Part shown: positions 26,090 through 36,700 of the stretch, piece after piece | How the letters are laid out: each line of letters opens with the position of its first letter | Numbering within the stretch: the first letter of the stretch is position 1 | DNA from: Bacteroidaceae bacterium | GTDB lineage: Bacteria > Bacteroidota > Bacteroidia > Bacteroidales > Bacteroidaceae | Reading direction: 5' to 3' | DNA length: 64,000 nt | Assembly (NCBI GenBank): GCA_017428785.1 | Contig: JAFRQD010000058.1 | Location: 1 to 64,000 of the forward strand | Notes under the pieces: generated by a model | The model's database searches: none | What the model saw: only the letters and a program-made list of their open reading frames with translations | What the model was told of the DNA's origin: nothing | Made by a program: the position numbers and the translations under genes

Positions 26090-28626
26090 GTTGTGGTTTG
26101 ATGATGAAATGAAATAAGAAACAACTTTCCTGAAAACCGAGATTTTCAAATTCAGGTTGTGGTTTGATGATGAAATGAAATAAGAAACAACTGGTAGTCG
26201 ACGTACTCACCCTCAGCTTCAGTTGTGGTTTGATGATGAAATGAAATAAGAAACAACCTCTGCAAGCGTCTTGCAAGCGGTTTGTATGTTGTGGTTTGAT
26301 GATGAAATGAAATAAGAAACAACATAGCCGCCGTTACGGAATGCGACTTCTCGGTTGTGGTTTGATGATGAAATGAAATAAGAAACAACGAAGATTTTGC
26401 ACCACCAACATAACGTGCCGTTGTGGTTTGATGATGAAATGAAATAAGAAACAACAGTGCGCTGGGCAAACCTCGTTAATTTTTAGTTGTGGTTTGATGA
26501 TGAAATGAAATAAGAAACAACGCCATAACCGGCGGCGCCCTCTTCTATGCGGTTGTGGTTTGATGATGAAATGAAATAAGAAACAACCCATAACCGGCGG
26601 CGCCCTCTTCTATCCTGTTGTGGTTTGATGATGAAATGAAATAAGAAACAACACAGAACGCCGCCGCAGTTCAGGGAACACAGTTGTGGTTTGATGATGA
26701 AATGAAATAAGAAACAACAGAATGTATCTTTATGCCTTCTGCCTCCAAGTTGTGGTTTGATGATGAAATGAAATAAGAAACAACAACACCACAAACTTAA
26801 TTAACTCACTCCCGTTGTGGTTTGATGATGAAATGAAATAAGAAACAACTTCCCCAGGACCATATATTTCCGCTACCGAGTTGTGGTTTGATGATGAAAT
26901 GAAATAAGAAACAACTTCCGCTTTTAGACTACCATCATCAAACCCGTTGTGGTTTGATGATGAAATGAAATAAGAAACAACCTCTCAATCCACAATGATT
27001 ACATCTTCTATGTTGTGGTTTGATGATGAAATGAAATAAGAAACAACCGCAACGCAGTAAACCCCAAACGCAATATGTTGTGGTTTGATGATGAAATGAA
27101 ATAAGAAACAACGTGTTCATCTGTACGGCGGTCAACCACCTCGTTGTGGTTTGATGATGAAATGAAATAAGAAACAACAGCTTTTACAATCAATAAATCT
27201 ACTCTTCTGTTGTGGTTTGATGATGAAATGAAATAAGAAACAACATTCTCGACACCTACATCACTCCGCCGTTTGTTGTGGTTTGATGATGAAATGAAAT
27301 AAGAAACAACTGTCCTCATATTTGAGGTTTAGAAGCTCTTGTTGTGGTTTGATGATGAAATGAAATAAGAAACAACCTGCTTCTTCCACGTCATCCACTT
27401 GTCTTTGTTGTGGTTTGATGATGAAATGAAATAAGAAACAACTTTTCATACATTTTCCTTCTTTTCGTTTTTGTTGTGGTTTGATGATGAAATGAAATAA
27501 GAAACAACAAACCATGCTGCCGTGCTGGTTAGAGGGAAGTTGTGGTTTGATGATGAAATGAAATAAGAAACAACGCAAGCTAACAAGCAGAGAGAGCGGA
27601 AGGGTTGTGGTTTGATGATGAAATGAAATAAGAAACAACGACCAGTCCAACATCTGGAACATGAAAGGAGTTGTGGTTTGATGATGAAATGAAATAAGAA
27701 ACAACAATTTACCTTCCGAAAAGCCTCGCAAACCAGTTGTGGTTTGATGATGAAATGAAATAAGAAACAACTGAATGGGAAGAAAATAATATATCCATGT
27801 AGTTGTGGTTTGATGATGAAATGAAATAAGAAACAACCAGCTGGTACGATGTACCGTTCCAAGCATAGTTGTGGTTTGATGATGAAATGAAATAAGAAAC
27901 AACTGGAAACGGTCTTTAATAATTTTCGGAATAGTTGTGGTTTGATGATGAAATGAAATAAGAAACAACCGCTCGACACCGGCATCCTCGGCACGGAGGT
28001 TGTGGTTTGATGATGAAATGAAATAAGAAACAACGCGAATATCGCAAGGGCGTGAACGCCGGAAGTTGTGGTTTGATGATGAAATGAAATAAGAAACAAC
28101 GTTTCTCCTTTCGTGAACTACGCTCTAAAGTTGTGGTTTGATGATGAAATGAAATAAGAAACAACCTACAAGAGGGGTATAACCCCGACTCAACGGTTGT
28201 GGTTTGATGATGAAATGAAATAAGAAACAACGTATAGGCTGAGAGTTCCCCGTTGCCCACGTTGTGGTTTGATGATGAAATGAAATAAGAAACAACTGGG
28301 CAGCTCAGTCTACCTTATTAACCACGGTTGTGGTTTGATGATGAAATGAAATAAGAAACAACGCCGTCCTCCACGTCGTTGGTGCGCTCATAGTTGTGGT
28401 TTGATGATGAAATGAAATAAGAAACAACTTATAACTTTGCGTCATCAATCAATCAATCGTTGTGGTTTGATGATGAAATGAAATAAGAAACAACGTGCTG
28501 GAAGAGGCTAAGCTGTACGTCAAAGTTGTGGTTTGATGATGAAATGAAATAAGAAACAACCTACGGTTCGCGGCTCAACTAAAGAACTTGGTTGTGGTTT
28601 GATGATGAAATGAAATAAGAAACAAC
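26090..28626 (+). CRISPR. Type II-C CRISPR array, 39 repeats, 38 spacers
   Basis: The 36-nt repeat runs from GTTGTGGTTTGATG to GAAACAAC. I counted 39 copies with starts from 26090 to 28591 and saw no variant copy, not even at either end. Spacers are 30 nt except seven of 29 nt (starting 26588, 26785, 27048, 27575, 27970, 28101, 28232), which accounts exactly for the array length. The repeat 5' half pairs with the tracrRNA anti-repeat, so crRNAs read from the plus strand. Spacers 7 (26522-26551) and 8 (26588-26616) share a 26-nt core. Apparent minus-strand reading frames across the array are by-products of the repeat. Confidence 0.98.
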
Positions 28627-28650
28627 ACAAAAGGAAACAGAAATCAAAAA

Positions 28651-28890
28651 CACTCATCACTCGTCACCAAGGGCACTTAATCCACTGAGATACAGCAAAA
28701 TACAGAGGTGACGAGTTGGTGATGAGTCGTTAGGCACTCATCACCTCGTTACAAGACTAATAATCAATTGTTTATAGACAAAAGATGATGAGTGACGAGT
28801 ATTTTGCAAAAAGTTTTTTGCGGCTCTATAACTTGTCCCTGTTCGTTTGTTCTTTCTCCCTTATATATGGGAGAGGAACGAAGGAACAAG
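28651..28890. repeat. Cluster of palindromic repeats downstream of the CRISPR array
   Basis: CACTCATCACTCGTCACC (28651-28668) recurs inverted at 28707-28727, direct at 28735-28752 and inverted at 28784-28800, each slightly altered. A separate imperfect stem pairs 28839-28860 with 28869-28890 around TTATATAT. The 28627-29469 gap also holds a 22-bp array and the agmatine deiminase promoter; I see no gene in it. Confidence 0.7.
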
Positions 28891-29011
28891 AATTTTCAAA
28901 ACAGCCTACATACTTCGAATTAAGAATTAAGAGTTAGGAATTAAGAATGATTCACACAGTATGCCGGAAAAATCTTTACATCATAAAGATGACAAATGGT
29001 TGGTCATCAAA

Positions 29012-29121
29012 CTCTGCCTGTTAAGTTGGCAAACTTCACACGTTAAATTGCCAAACTTCACACGTTAAAATGGCAAACTTCACACGTGGATTTTTCAAAG
29101 TTCACGCGTGAGCTTGGCGAG
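29012..29121. repeat. 22-bp-period repeat array (copy F)
   Basis: Units CTTCACACGTTA / GTTCACGCGTGA begin at 29034, 29056, 29078 and 29100 with a degenerate unit at 29012. Linkers read AATTGCCAAA, AATGGCAAA and the like. Period is exactly 22 bp. Confidence 0.82.
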
Positions 29122-29415
29122 CTGTGCTGCAGAGGTTTGAGGGAGCTTTGCGTGTGAAGAGCAAATGTCTCTATGTCATGCGGTTACATGAAATGCCATT
29201 CCTGGCGGTTGCAGGGCATGACTTGTGAGCCTTCATCCTTTCCTGCTTTTACGAACATTTCGGAAAAAGTTTTACATTTTCATCGGCAATTATTGCTTCC
29301 ATTAAAAACATTTTCTTTGCCTTTTATTTTGCGGTTTGTTCTTTTCTTCGATAATTTGAGATCAATCTCGAAATTACTTTCGCTCGACAATAAAAAGAAA
29401 AACTTTTGTTTTCTT

Positions 29416-29446
29416 TTTGTATTTTGCTCGCTTATTCGTAACTTTG
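29416..29446 (+). promoter_or_regulatory. Promoter of the putrescine operon
   Basis: TTTG (29416-29419), 19 nt, TAACTTTG (29439-29446), an exact fit to the Bacteroidetes consensus, 23 nt before the agmatine deiminase start. Confidence 0.7.
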
Positions 29447-29469
29447 CACCTTAAAAGAGAGCTTTCCCT

Positions 29470-30510
29470 ATGCCAGACAGTAAGATTTTCCTTCCGGCCG
29501 AATGGCATGAGCAGAGTGCCGTGCAGCTTACTTGGCCGCATGCCAGCACCGATTGGCAGCCGATTCTGGAGGCTGTGAACCGTTGCTATCTTGATATGGC
29601 GAAGGCTCTCTCTGCACGCCTCCAGCTTATCATCGTGACGCCTGAGCCCGCTCATGTTCGCAAGTTGCTCTGCGAGGCTTTGACGGCGAGAAAGCTTTCC
29701 CGCATCTCTTTCTGCAAAGCGCCTACCAACGACACTTGGGCCCGCGACCATGGCTTCATCACCTTGCTTGCTCCGGACGGTCCCTGCCGGCTCGACTTCA
29801 AATTCAACGGCTGGGGAGAGAAGTTCCCTGCCGACCTCGACAACCAAATCAACCGGAGGATGATGGAGCAAGGCATTTTGGAGGGACGCTACGAAGACCA
29901 TCTTGACTTTGTGCTCGAAGGAGGAAGCATTGAGAGCGACGGCAAGGGGACCATCCTGGCCACGAGCAAATGTCTGCTTGCGCCGCATCGCAACCAGCCT
30001 CTGACAAAGGGGGAGATTGAGGCCCGACTGCTCGAGGCGCTTCATGCCGAGCGCATCCTTTGGCTCGACTACGGCTACCTGGCCGGAGACGATACCGACA
30101 GCCATATCGACACGCTGGCCCGCTTCTGTCCCGACGACGCGATTGCCTATGTGCAATGCCTCGACAAGAGCGACGAGCACTTTGCTGAGTTGCAGCAGAT
30201 GGAAGCGCAACTGAAGGCGTTCCGAACGAAGGAAGGCGAGCCCTATCGGCTTGTCCCGTTGCCGATGGCAAAGGCTGTCTTCGACGAAGACGGCATGCGT
30301 CTGCCTGCCACCTACGCGAACTTCCTCATCACGAACGGAGCCGTCCTTATGCCCACTTATGGCGACGCTGAGACAGACCACATGGCAGAGGAGCAGCTTC
30401 GCAAGGCGTTCCCACATCACGACATCATCGGCATCGACTGCCAGCCCCTCATCACCCAGCACGGCAGCCTGCATTGCTGCACCATGCAATTCCCAAAGGG
30501 AACAATATAA
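29470..30510 (+). CDS. aguA: Agmatine deiminase (PAD_porph family)
   Basis: A 346-residue protein of the peptidylarginine/agmatine deiminase family. Motifs in order are PAEWHEQSAVQLTWPH at the start, NDTWARDHGF, EGGSIESDGKGTILATSKC, DDTDSHIDTLARF and the C-terminal catalytic cysteine region HGSLHCCTMQFP. It converts agmatine to N-carbamoylputrescine and ammonia. The next gene encodes the matching amidase, so the pair forms a two-step putrescine route. A strong promoter lies just upstream. It lacks a signal peptide, separating it from the secreted Porphyromonas PAD. Confidence 0.9.
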   Translation: MPDSKIFLPAEWHEQSAVQLTWPHASTDWQPILEAVNRCYLDMAKALSARLQLIIVTPEPAHVRKLLCEALTARKLSRISFCKAPTNDTWARDHGFITLLAPDGPCRLDFKFNGWGEKFPADLDNQINRRMMEQGILEGRYEDHLDFVLEGGSIESDGKGTILATSKCLLAPHRNQPLTKGEIEARLLEALHAERILWLDYGYLAGDDTDSHIDTLARFCPDDAIAYVQCLDKSDEHFAELQQMEAQLKAFRTKEGEPYRLVPLPMAKAVFDEDGMRLPATYANFLITNGAVLMPTYGDAETDHMAEEQLRKAFPHHDIIGIDCQPLITQHGSLHCCTMQFPKGTI

Positions 30511-30533
30511 GAATGAAAAATCAAGAATGAAAG

Positions 30534-31409
30534 ATGAAGATAGGAATCATTCAACAACGCTGCTCTGCCAGCATCGAAGAGAATCGCAAGAAGATTGCGG
30601 CAAACATCGTTAAGTTAGCCAGGCAGGATGCCCAACTCGTCGTTCTGCAGGAGCTGCACGACAGCCTTTATTTTTGTCAGACGGAGAACACGGAGAACTT
30701 CCGCTATGCGCTCCCCATTCCAGGCGAGGCAACAGAATTCTATTCGAGGCTGGCCAAGAAGAACGAGGTGGTTATCGTGGCAAGCCTTTTCGAAAAGCGT
30801 GCAGCGGGGCTCTACCACAACACAGCCGTCGTCTTCGAGAAAGACGGAAGCATAGCCGGCATGCACCGGAAGATGCACATCCCCGACGACCCAGCCTACT
30901 ACGAGAAGTTCTACTTCACCCCTGGCGACCTCGGTTTCCATCCCATCCAGACGAGCCTTGGCAAGCTGGGCGTTCAGGTTTGTTGGGACCAATGGTATCC
31001 CGAAGGGGCACGTCTCATGGCGCTTCAGGGAGCAGACCTCCTCATCTACCCTACTGCCATAGGCTACGAGAGCACCGACACGAAAGAGGAACAGCAACGC
31101 CAGCGCGAGGCTTGGATGACCATCCAGCGCAGTCATGCCATTGCCAACGGCATCCCTGTTGTGGTCGTCAATCGCGTAGGCCTTGAGCCAGACCCAAGCG
31201 GCATGACAGGCGGCATCAAGTTCTGGGGAAGCAGCTTCGTGGCCGGTCAGCAAGGCGAGCTGCTCTATCAGGCAAGCGAGTTGAGGCAGGAGGCCGTCGT
31301 CGTCGATGTCGACCTGCGCCGCACAGAAACCGTCCGCCAGTGGTGGCCCTTCCTGCGCGACCGTCGCATCGATGCCTACGGAGACCTCACGCGTCGATTC
31401 GTAGATTAG
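30534..31409 (+). CDS. aguB: N-carbamoylputrescine amidase (nitrilase superfamily)
   Basis: A 291-residue nitrilase-fold enzyme with the E-K-C triad visible: the glutamate in PGEATEFYSRLAKK, the lysine in GMHRKMHIPDDP and the cysteine in GVQVCWDQWYPEGARL. It hydrolyses N-carbamoylputrescine to putrescine, CO2 and ammonia. It follows agmatine deiminase by 23 nt, giving a complete agmatine-to-putrescine operon. It is full length for the AguB family. A 100-nt gap with short AACGACATCACGACATCACG-like repeats separates it from glnN. Confidence 0.92.
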   Translation: MKIGIIQQRCSASIEENRKKIAANIVKLARQDAQLVVLQELHDSLYFCQTENTENFRYALPIPGEATEFYSRLAKKNEVVIVASLFEKRAAGLYHNTAVVFEKDGSIAGMHRKMHIPDDPAYYEKFYFTPGDLGFHPIQTSLGKLGVQVCWDQWYPEGARLMALQGADLLIYPTAIGYESTDTKEEQQRQREAWMTIQRSHAIANGIPVVVVNRVGLEPDPSGMTGGIKFWGSSFVAGQQGELLYQASELRQEAVVVDVDLRRTETVRQWWPFLRDRRIDAYGDLTRRFVD

Positions 31410-31509
31410 GAAAAAAGACGTCATAACGACATCACGACATCACGGCATAACGTTATAACGACAATCGTCAAATTGTAAATCGTAAATCGTCAAATAGTAA
31501 ATAGATAAG

Positions 31510-33702
31510 ATGTCCAGTACACTTAGGTTTCAGATTGTAGGCGAGGCGTTCAAGAAAAGGCCCGTCGAAGTGCCCAACCGCAAAGAGCGTCCCAGCGAGT
31601 TCTTTGCCAAGTATGTCTTCAACCGCAGGAAGATGCAGCATTACCTGCCCTCGGATATCTATAAGAAGATGTGCGACGTCATCGATGGCGGGGCTGCGCT
31701 CGACATGGCGACAGCCGATGCTGTGGCTGCGGGCATGAAGAAATGGGCGATGGAGCTTGGCGCGACGCATTGCACGCATTGGTTCCAACCTCTTACCGAA
31801 GGCACCGCCGAGAAGCACGACGGCTTTGTGGAGCACGACGGCAAAGGCGGCATGATAGAGGAGTTCACGGGCAAGCAGCTCGTTCAGCAAGAGCCCGACG
31901 CCAGTTCGTTCCCCTCCGGAGGACTAAGAAGCACCTTCGAGGCCCGAGGCTATAGTGCCTGGGACCCCACGAGCCCCGTCTTCGTCTTTGGCGACACCCT
32001 GATGATTCCCACCATCTTCATCTCCTACACAGGCGAGGCCCTCGACTACAAGGCGCCGCTCAAGAAGTCGCTCAAGGCTGTTGACAAAGCTGCCACCGCC
32101 GTTGCCCGCTACTTCTATCCCGACGTCAAGAAGGTCGTCAGCAACCTCGGCTGGGAGCAGGAGTACTTTCTCGTCGACGAGGGTCTCTATGCCGCTCGGC
32201 CCGACCTACTGATGACGGGCCGCACCCTTCTCGGACACGACAGCGCGAAGAACCAGCAGATGGACGACCACTACTTCGGCTCCATACCGATGCGCGTGGC
32301 TGCCTTCATGAAGGACCTCGAGATAAAGGCGCTGGAGCTGGGCATCCCGTGCAAGACGCGGCACAATGAGGTGGCGCCGAACCAGTTCGAGCTGGCGCCC
32401 ATCTTCGAGGAGACAAACCTCGCCGTGGACCACAACATGCTCATCATGAGCCTGATGAAGAAGGTGGCCCGCAAGCATGGCTTCCGCTGCCTCCTGCACG
32501 AGAAGCCCTTCGCCGGCATCAACGGCAGCGGCAAGCACAACAACTGGAGCCTCTCCACCGACACCGGCATCCTGCTGCACGGCCCGGGCAAGACGCCGCT
32601 CGACAACCTGCGCTTCGTCACTTTCATCGTCGAGTCGCTGATGGCCGTCTATCGTCACAACGGCCTTCTCAAAGCCTCCATCATCAGCGCAACCAATGTG
32701 CACCGACTAGGAGCCGCCGAAGCACCGCCAGCCATCGTGTCGAGCTTCCTCGGGAAGGAAATCAGCAACCTGCTCGAGCACCTCGAGACGAGCACAGACG
32801 ACGAGCTCATCAGCCTCTCCGGCAAGCAGACTCTCAGCCTCGACATCCCGCAGATTCCCGAACTGACGCAGGACAACACCGACCGCAACCGCACATCGCC
32901 CTTTGCCTTCACGGGCAACAGATTCGAGTTCCGAGCCGTCGGCAGCCAGCAGAACTGCGCGGCTGCCATGATTGTGCTCAACACGGCGATGGCAGAGGCT
33001 CTCACGAACTTCAAGACACGCGTCGATGCCCTCATCGCCGAGGGCTTGGAACCCACGAAAGCCATCCTCCGCATCGTTCGCGAGGACATCAAGACCTGCA
33101 AGCCCATCCGCTTCGACGGCAACGGATACAGCGACGCCTGGAAGCAAGAGGCAGCACGCCGCGGACTCGACGTGGAGACCAGCGCCCCCATCATCCTCGA
33201 CCAATACCTCAAGCCCGAAACCGTAGAGATGTTCTCCAAGATGAATGTCCTGACGAAGGCCGAGCTGGAGGCTCGCAACGAGATAAAACTCGACACCTAC
33301 ATCAAGAAGGTACAGATCGAGGCACGCATCTTCGGCGACATCTGCATGAACCACATCATACCCGTGGCAACACGCTATCAGACGCAACTCATCGATAATG
33401 TGCACAAGATGAAGGACATCTTCCCTGCCGAGACAGCCGACCGCCTGAACAGCACCAACCTGAACCTCATCAGGCAGATGGGCGAGCACAACGCCTTCAT
33501 CATCGAGAATGTGGAGCGCCTCATCGAGGCCCGCCGCGTGGCCAACCGCATAAAGGACGGACGCGAACGCGCCATCGCCTATCACGACACGGTGGCGCCC
33601 CTCATCGAGCAGATACGCTATCATGTGGACCACCTCGAACTCATTGTGGACGACGAGCTCTGGCCCCTGCCCAAGTACCGCGAGATGCTCTTCATACACT
33701 AA
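31510..33702 (+). CDS. glnN: Glutamine synthetase type III
   Basis: A 730-residue protein, the length of the dodecameric GSIII class typical of Bacteroides and cyanobacteria and much longer than GSI. It opens STLRFQIVGEAFKKRPVEV and contains VFGDTLMIPTIFISYTGEAL, GWEQEYFLVDEG, the glutamate-binding KHNNWSLSTDTGILLHGPGK and the ammonia/ATP region FAFTGNRFEFRAVGSQQNCA. It makes glutamine from glutamate, ammonia and ATP. It may be a separate unit from the putrescine genes, both of which release ammonia. A strong stem-loop follows its stop. Confidence 0.95.
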   Translation: MSSTLRFQIVGEAFKKRPVEVPNRKERPSEFFAKYVFNRRKMQHYLPSDIYKKMCDVIDGGAALDMATADAVAAGMKKWAMELGATHCTHWFQPLTEGTAEKHDGFVEHDGKGGMIEEFTGKQLVQQEPDASSFPSGGLRSTFEARGYSAWDPTSPVFVFGDTLMIPTIFISYTGEALDYKAPLKKSLKAVDKAATAVARYFYPDVKKVVSNLGWEQEYFLVDEGLYAARPDLLMTGRTLLGHDSAKNQQMDDHYFGSIPMRVAAFMKDLEIKALELGIPCKTRHNEVAPNQFELAPIFEETNLAVDHNMLIMSLMKKVARKHGFRCLLHEKPFAGINGSGKHNNWSLSTDTGILLHGPGKTPLDNLRFVTFIVESLMAVYRHNGLLKASIISATNVHRLGAAEAPPAIVSSFLGKEISNLLEHLETSTDDELISLSGKQTLSLDIPQIPELTQDNTDRNRTSPFAFTGNRFEFRAVGSQQNCAAAMIVLNTAMAEALTNFKTRVDALIAEGLEPTKAILRIVREDIKTCKPIRFDGNGYSDAWKQEAARRGLDVETSAPIILDQYLKPETVEMFSKMNVLTKAELEARNEIKLDTYIKKVQIEARIFGDICMNHIIPVATRYQTQLIDNVHKMKDIFPAETADRLNSTNLNLIRQMGEHNAFIIENVERLIEARRVANRIKDGRERAIAYHDTVAPLIEQIRYHVDHLELIVDDELWPLPKYREMLFIH

Positions 33703-33713
33703 TGGCAGGACGG

Positions 33714-33756
33714 AATAAAGAATAGGTGGCAGATGACCTGTCACCTATTCTTTATT
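33714..33756. terminator. Bidirectional terminator between glnN and the deacetylase gene
   Basis: AATAAAGAATAGGTGGCAG pairs with CTGTCACCTATTCTTTATT over 19 bp with a single G-U pair and a 5-nt loop. It lies between convergent stop codons. The AT-rich outer stem supplies T-rich 3' sides on both strands. Confidence 0.75.
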
Positions 33757-33796
33757 AGAGTGTATTATGACACCTCTTCTTTTTTAGTATCCTTCT

Positions 33797-36700
33797 CTAT
33801 TTCACAAGGACTTTCTTGCCTCGCCTGATGTAGATGCCTTTTTGAGGTTTGTTGAGGCGTTGCCCCAGCACATTGTAATAAGGCTCATCTTCCGTCGCTA
33901 AAAGAGGAGAAACGCCCGTTATGAAGTCGTCCTCTTCGCCTGTGTAAACAACGAACTCATTTACCTGAGGGAAGGATGTACTATTAACCAAGAAGATACC
34001 GTCGAAGGCAAATATCTCTGTGTTGGCTACGACAGGCATAAGCAACGGACTGCCTGGCGTCATGTGATAGCAATCAGTATAGGTTTGGTCTGCGAGGATG
34101 TGCTTGTACGCCGTTGAAAGGAACGATGCGAACTCTGTTTGGGAACTTTCTCCTCCATTTTTGATTACGACACTCTCGAAGACAGGATTGACGATGTCGG
34201 TGCCGCTTTCCCACCTTATTATATATGGTGTGCCCGCCTTCATTTCTGTCACAGGAGTAAGACAATTCAAGATACCGACATTTCCTTTGACTGTTACAGA
34301 CTCCAATGTCCTTACGTCGGCTCCTCTGAGTATGCTGGCTTCCACATTTACGTCGAAGGGCAGGCAGATGCTTTGCCAAGTGCCATCCTTCTTGAGCGTA
34401 CGGTTCTTGATGGTCACGTTTGCAATAGTGCCATTCTTTGATTCGATGGTGGCGTTGTTGTCCTGACAGTCATCCAACTCGATGTTTGAGCTAAAGATTC
34501 CTGTCTTGAAGGTAAAGATGTCGGTCGTTGCTTCACTGCCATTCTTGATAGCTGTTATGCGGCACTCGTATGTCGTAAACATCATCAAGCCATTAAGCAA
34601 TATCTGTGTGTCATCTGTGGTTCTGGACCTCCATGGCCCTTCTACAATCGTATTGCCTTCGAAGCTGAAGTCGTCGATGTGGAGGTGGCACTTGTCTTTG
34701 TCCTTGTGACGAATGGCAATGTAGCCAACTCCATCCATGTCTCCAATGTCCCAGCTTCCGAAGCTGCTGCTTATGACGGAGTTCATGTCGATACTGACTT
34801 CTGTCCAGGTGCCGCTTGCTGCTTTCTTGGAACGGGCTACCTTCGTGAAGTCTTCTACAGCATTACTTTTCAAAGATACAAGCACTGAGAACTGGTCGGG
34901 ATAATCTGGGTCGGAAGCCTTTTCCCAGAACTTCAGCGTGCCGCCTTGCAAGTTGAGTCTGGGTGTAATGAGCCAGTTGTCTGCATCGAAGACGGTTCCG
35001 CTTCCTCCTACCATCCAGCTCTTCGAACATGCCTGATACGAACCGCCGTGAGCATTATTTGTTTCGACACTCCAACCTTCCTCCCCTGCCGGGGCTTCGC
35101 CGTTTGTATAGATAGTCCATTTGTCGAGGCCATTCTCGAAGTCATCGCTGAACCTGCCGTTTGCTCCGGGGGTTCTATACTCCACCTTGTACTGGTCTGC
35201 ATAGCCTGTCCAATAAATGGCGACACCTCCTCCTACTGCGTTTACCGCAATGTCTGTCGGCACAGGATTGCTTACCAACGTGGTGAAGGTACCGATGCCT
35301 GCAGAAGCGTCTTCCTGCTCTGCCACAACGCCTATCACTTCGTATTCATACGTCGTGTCTGGCTCGAGGTCTGCGAGCGTCACCTTCTTTTTTGTGGTTT
35401 CTGTGACAAGCCAAGAATCGCCTGCAGCAGTATAGTCGATGCTGACGTCGTCAATCATCAGGTATTCATTGTCGAAATCCTTATGGCGGAAAGCAATGTA
35501 ACCCATTTGCCCTGCAAAGGTGTTTAAATCAACTGTGACTTGCGTCCAAGTCTCTGAAGCACTGCCGGGTGCGTATAGCAACTGGAAGTCTGAGATGTCT
35601 TTGCCTGTCGTCGATACATAGACGTCATAATGGTCGTGGTAATCTCCGCTGTCCCTTACCCAATACTTCAGCGTGCCATCCAGTCTGACTTTAGGTGTAA
35701 TCAGCCAGTTGTCCACATCATACGCCACATTGTTATTCCAGCTTCTTGACATTGCCACACAGTCGCCGCTATAGTTGCTTCCGCCCGAGATGGTAGAGCC
35801 GTCGTGCTGTTGCCAAACAGTATTCTCGTTACCGTCGCCCTGGCGGATACTTGTCCAGCCTTGTGCATCAAGGCCATTCTCGAAATCATCAAAGAAGGGA
35901 GAGGACAACGCCTTCCTGTAGCGCACCTTGTAGCTGTCGCTTGTGCCTTTCCAAGTGATGGTGGCAGAGGTGGGAGTCGTAGTGACGGCAACATCAGCAG
36001 GTACGGGATTGGCGATGGGCGTGGTGAAGAGGCAAGGTTCGCTCCAGTCGCTGTAATCATTCGTTTCGGCATCATAAACAGAGCGCACCTGAACCTTGTA
36101 GTCGGTGTTTGGCTTGAGGGACAGATAGCAGGGATTGGAGCGGACATTTACGGTGCTGCCGTTTACTGAGACCTGCCAGGCAGTGGTCTCACCATGCTCT
36201 GTCCATTTCAGCTTGGCCCCTGTCGGTGTAACATCCGACACTTCAACGTCCGAAGGAGGGAAGCGTACGACAGCCGAGGCGAACAGCTGGATGTCGCCTC
36301 CGTTAGGGATGGCCTTGAAATAGATGTTCCCGTCGTCCTTGATTTCCGACTCCAGAATCTTGTTGTCCTGCGCCACTGTTACGACGGTCCAGCCGTCAGG
36401 CTTGGGCACGCGCAGGGAAAGCGGATAGTTGAACTGGCACACCTCGTTCGCTATGTCATGGGTGAGCGTGTAAGTTCTGGTATCGGAAGTGCTGCCCACC
36501 TCTTTGAAAGCGGAGGCATTGCGCTCCCTGATGTACATCACCACGCTGCGCAAAGGCGCTATCCAAATATCATCGTGATAACTGGCCCATTTCAAGGCAC
36601 CCCCGAGCGCACCAGGGTCAGTCGGCGAATAGGTGGCATTGCCGTTATTCTTGCCTGAAAGGCCGTGTGTAAGGAAGACAACCCAGCCGCCCTTATTGAT

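Noticed and set aside
26152..28260. Long minus-strand reading frames across the CRISPR array with repeated FLISFHHQTTT or CFLFHFIIKPQ segments
   Set aside because: They are translations of the 36-nt repeat, kept open because repeat plus spacer is usually 66 nt, a multiple of three. No start signal or family match.
28429..28458. Promoter-like TAACTTTG inside spacer 36
   Set aside because: It matches the -7 consensus, but lies in a spacer, and could equally reflect a targeted promoter sequence. No -33 box falls at the right distance in the repeat.
29173..29454. 93-codon frame upstream of agmatine deiminase
   Set aside because: It runs across the consensus promoter at 29416-29446 and has no family resemblance, ribosome site or biased codon use.
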